6,189 nucleotides of DNA from TA-20 sp035935115 (GTDB taxonomy: Archaea > Thermoproteota > Nitrososphaeria > Nitrososphaerales > Nitrosopumilaceae), in contig DASYXK010000022.1 of the NCBI GenBank assembly GCA_035935115.1, forward strand, positions 1 to 6,189, given 5' to 3'. Positions 4,274 to 6,189 of the stretch are shown here, piece after piece. Numbering within the stretch: position 1 is the stretch's first letter; each line of letters opens with the position of its first letter. The position numbers and the translations under genes were made by a program. The notes beneath the pieces are model-generated. The model ran no database searches. It was not told where the DNA came from and worked only from the letters and a program-made list of their open reading frames with translations.

Positions 4274-6189
4274 ATGAAATCAGTTTATTTTTTCAACGAA
4301 GGTGATGACAAAAATAAAAAATTGTTTGGCGGAAAAGGTGCAGGTTTGGCAGAGATGACAAAGCTTGGCCTACCAGTGCCTCCAGGTTTTACAATTACTA
4401 CCGAAGTCTGCAATTGGTATTATGCTAATGGCAAAAAATTGCCACGCACCCTAATGAGCGATGTCAAGAAAAATATTGCAAAAATAGAAAAAAAAACCAA
4501 TAAAAAATTTGGTTCGATTGAAAATCCACTTTTGGTGTCAGTAAGATCAGGTGCTGCCGTTTCCATGCCAGGAATGATGGATACCATTCTAAACTTGGGA
4601 TTAAATGATAAAACAGTAATTGGTCTTGCAAAAAAAAGTAACAATCCACGGTTTGCATGGGATTCTTATCGCAGGTTTCTCCAGCTGTTTGGAAAGGTGG
4701 TTTTTGGAATTAATGATGAAAAATTCAATGAAGTTCTAGAGAGGTCAAAGCACACTCAAGGAGTACAAGCAGACAGTGACCTTAACGAGGATTCCCTCAA
4801 AAATATAGTCTCAGAATACAAATCAATATGTGAAAATCACATTGGAAAACCATTTCCGGAGGATCCTTATAAGCAGTTAGAATTAGCAATTAATGCAGTC
4901 TTTAGAAGCTGGATGGGAGAACGAGCCGTAGTATATCGAGAAAAATACAAGATTACAAAGGATATCGCAAATGGAACTGCAGTAAATGTTGTTGCCATGG
5001 TCTTTGGCAATATGGGAAATGACAGTGCCACAGGAGTTGTGTTTACACGAAACCCAGGAGATGGAACAAAAAAAGTATTTGGAGAATATCTTGTTAATGC
5101 ACAAGGAGAAGATGTTGTGGCAGGAACACGAACTGGACAACCAATTGATAATTTAGCAAAAGAATTACCAAAAACTTATGCACAGCTCATAAAAACATGC
5201 GAGAAACTTGAAAAGCACTACAAGGAACCGCAGGACTTGGAGTTTACAATGGAACAAGGCAGGTTCTACATGTTACAAACACGTTCTGCAAAAATGAATG
5301 CAATAGGAATGATTAAAACATCTGTTGATATGGTAAAAGAGAAATTAATTTCAAAAGACAGAGCAATACTTAGACTACAACCAGAACAACTAGACCAGCT
5401 CTTACACAAAACTATTGATTCAGTAGCAGCAAAAAATTATCCGTCAATAGTGAAAGGAATTGCTGCATCACCAGGTGCAGCCACTGGAATAGTGGTGTTT
5501 GATGTAAAAAAAGCTGTAACGATGGGAGAGAACGGAGTCAAGGTGATACTAGTAAGAGAAGAGACAAAGCCTGAAGATGTCCCTGCATTTTTTGCATCAG
5601 TTGGAATTCTCACTAGCCGAGGTGGAAAGACATCTCATGCTGCAGTTGTAGCACGTGGAATGGGCAAGCCATGCATTGTCGGGTGTTCTGATATGAAGAT
5701 AGATTATGCATCAAAAAAATTCCAGGTAGAAAATAAAACAGTGCTTGAAGGAGATGTAATCACAATAGACGGCAGTGATGGACGAGTTTTCATGGGTGAA
5801 GTGCCAACAATAGAGCCCAAAATTACAGATGATTTTAGAACCATACTAGGCTGGTCAGAAAAGATAAAGAAATTAGGAATAAGAGCAAATGCCGATACTC
5901 CTGAGGGAGCAAAGCTTGCAAGAGAGTATGGTGCAAAGGGAATAGGCCTATGTAGAACAGAAAGGATGTTCAATGCTCAAGATAGGCTTGGCCTTTTTGT
6001 TGACATGATAATGACACAAACAGTTGATGAACGAAAGGCAGTGTTAGAAAAATTAATGGTTCTACAAAAAAGCGACTTTAAGGAAATTCTAAAAGCAATG
6101 AATGGATATCACGTTACCATACGACTATTGGATCCACCGTTACATGAATTTCTTCCAAACATTGAAGAGTTGATCAACAAGATGCATTC
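4274..6189 (+). CDS. ppdK: Pyruvate, phosphate dikinase (3' partial)
   Basis: The enzyme interconverts ATP, phosphate and pyruvate with AMP, pyrophosphate and PEP; in an autotroph it would supply PEP for gluconeogenesis. The frame is open for 638 codons to the window edge, about 70% of the usual 870-900 residues. The N-terminal ATP-grasp domain has FGGKGAGLAEM (K21), VSVRSGAAVSMPGMMDT (R91), GTAVNVVAMVFGN and DLEFTMEQGRFYMLQTR (D321, E323, Q335, R337). The phosphohistidine domain has SRGGKTSHAAVVARGMGKP with H455, the residue that shuttles phosphate. The start of the PEP/pyruvate barrel has GLCRTERMF (R561) and IRLLDPPLHEFLP (R617, D620). From H455 on, these numbers coincide with the Clostridium symbiosum enzyme as I recall it. 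The barrel's C-terminal catalytic residues, including the conserved Cys, lie beyond the edge. K452, in GGKTSHAA, replaces the usual Met. The motifs and domain order separate it from PEP synthase and PTS enzyme I. Confidence 0.96.
   Translation, partial: MKSVYFFNEGDDKNKKLFGGKGAGLAEMTKLGLPVPPGFTITTEVCNWYYANGKKLPRTLMSDVKKNIAKIEKKTNKKFGSIENPLLVSVRSGAAVSMPGMMDTILNLGLNDKTVIGLAKKSNNPRFAWDSYRRFLQLFGKVVFGINDEKFNEVLERSKHTQGVQADSDLNEDSLKNIVSEYKSICENHIGKPFPEDPYKQLELAINAVFRSWMGERAVVYREKYKITKDIANGTAVNVVAMVFGNMGNDSATGVVFTRNPGDGTKKVFGEYLVNAQGEDVVAGTRTGQPIDNLAKELPKTYAQLIKTCEKLEKHYKEPQDLEFTMEQGRFYMLQTRSAKMNAIGMIKTSVDMVKEKLISKDRAILRLQPEQLDQLLHKTIDSVAAKNYPSIVKGIAASPGAATGIVVFDVKKAVTMGENGVKVILVREETKPEDVPAFFASVGILTSRGGKTSHAAVVARGMGKPCIVGCSDMKIDYASKKFQVENKTVLEGDVITIDGSDGRVFMGEVPTIEPKITDDFRTILGWSEKIKKLGIRANADTPEGAKLAREYGAKGIGLCRTERMFNAQDRLGLFVDMIMTQTVDERKAVLEKLMVLQKSDFKEILKAMNGYHVTIRLLDPPLHEFLPNIEELINKMH

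Noticed and set aside
4486..4637. Runs of nine and eight A residues early in ppdK as possible frameshift or slippage sites
   Set aside because: The frame reads straight through both, with conserved PPDK motifs before and after, so there is no evidence of a frameshift or recoding.
1..6189. CRISPR arrays, insertion sequences, attachment sites, tRNA or rRNA genes
   Set aside because: I saw no regularly spaced repeats, terminal inverted repeats, transposase or integrase motifs, or cloverleaf-like segments. Gene content and base composition look uniform across the window.

Overview
The window looks like ordinary chromosomal core sequence from an ammonia-oxidising archaeon of the Nitrososphaerota (Thaumarchaeota), most likely Nitrosopumilus-like. 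This rests on strongly A+T-rich DNA, two secreted proteins ending in the thaumarchaeal PEFG-CTERM sorting signal, an archaeal zinc-ribbon ribosomal protein eL40, TATA boxes 26-33 bases upstream of start codons with almost no leader, and TTG starts. The taxonomic call comes from reading the sequence, not from a search.

Layout from left to right. (1) Bases 1-179 hold the C-terminal end of a PEFG-CTERM surface protein whose body lies outside the window. (2) Bases 228-2446 form a same-strand cluster: sucC and sucD (beta and alpha subunits of an ADP/GDP-forming succinyl-CoA ligase, overlapping by 8 bases) and a short eL40 gene 22 bases downstream. (3) A 104-residue protein of unknown function on the minus strand (2476-2790) converges on eL40. 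(4) A divergent promoter region of about 100 bases leads into a complete 196-residue PEFG-CTERM secreted protein (2893-3483). (5) Bases 3575-6189 carry tpiA (triosephosphate isomerase, TTG start) followed by the first 638 codons of ppdK (pyruvate, phosphate dikinase), which runs off the right edge.

How the genes fit together. Succinyl-CoA ligase links succinate to succinyl-CoA, which is both a TCA intermediate and an intermediate of the 3-hydroxypropionate/4-hydroxybutyrate CO2-fixation cycle used by these archaea. Pyruvate, phosphate dikinase makes PEP from pyruvate, and triosephosphate isomerase acts further up the gluconeogenic route, so tpiA-ppdK is a plausible gluconeogenesis unit in an autotroph. 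The two PEFG-CTERM proteins are cell-surface products unrelated to this metabolism.

I do not see CRISPR arrays, mobile elements, tRNA or rRNA genes, and no clearly novel system. The points most worth a second look are the His/Met pattern in the complete PEFG-CTERM protein, the uncharacterised minus-strand protein with its CxC tail, and the near-leaderless TTG start of tpiA. No gene-free stretch exceeds about 100 bases.
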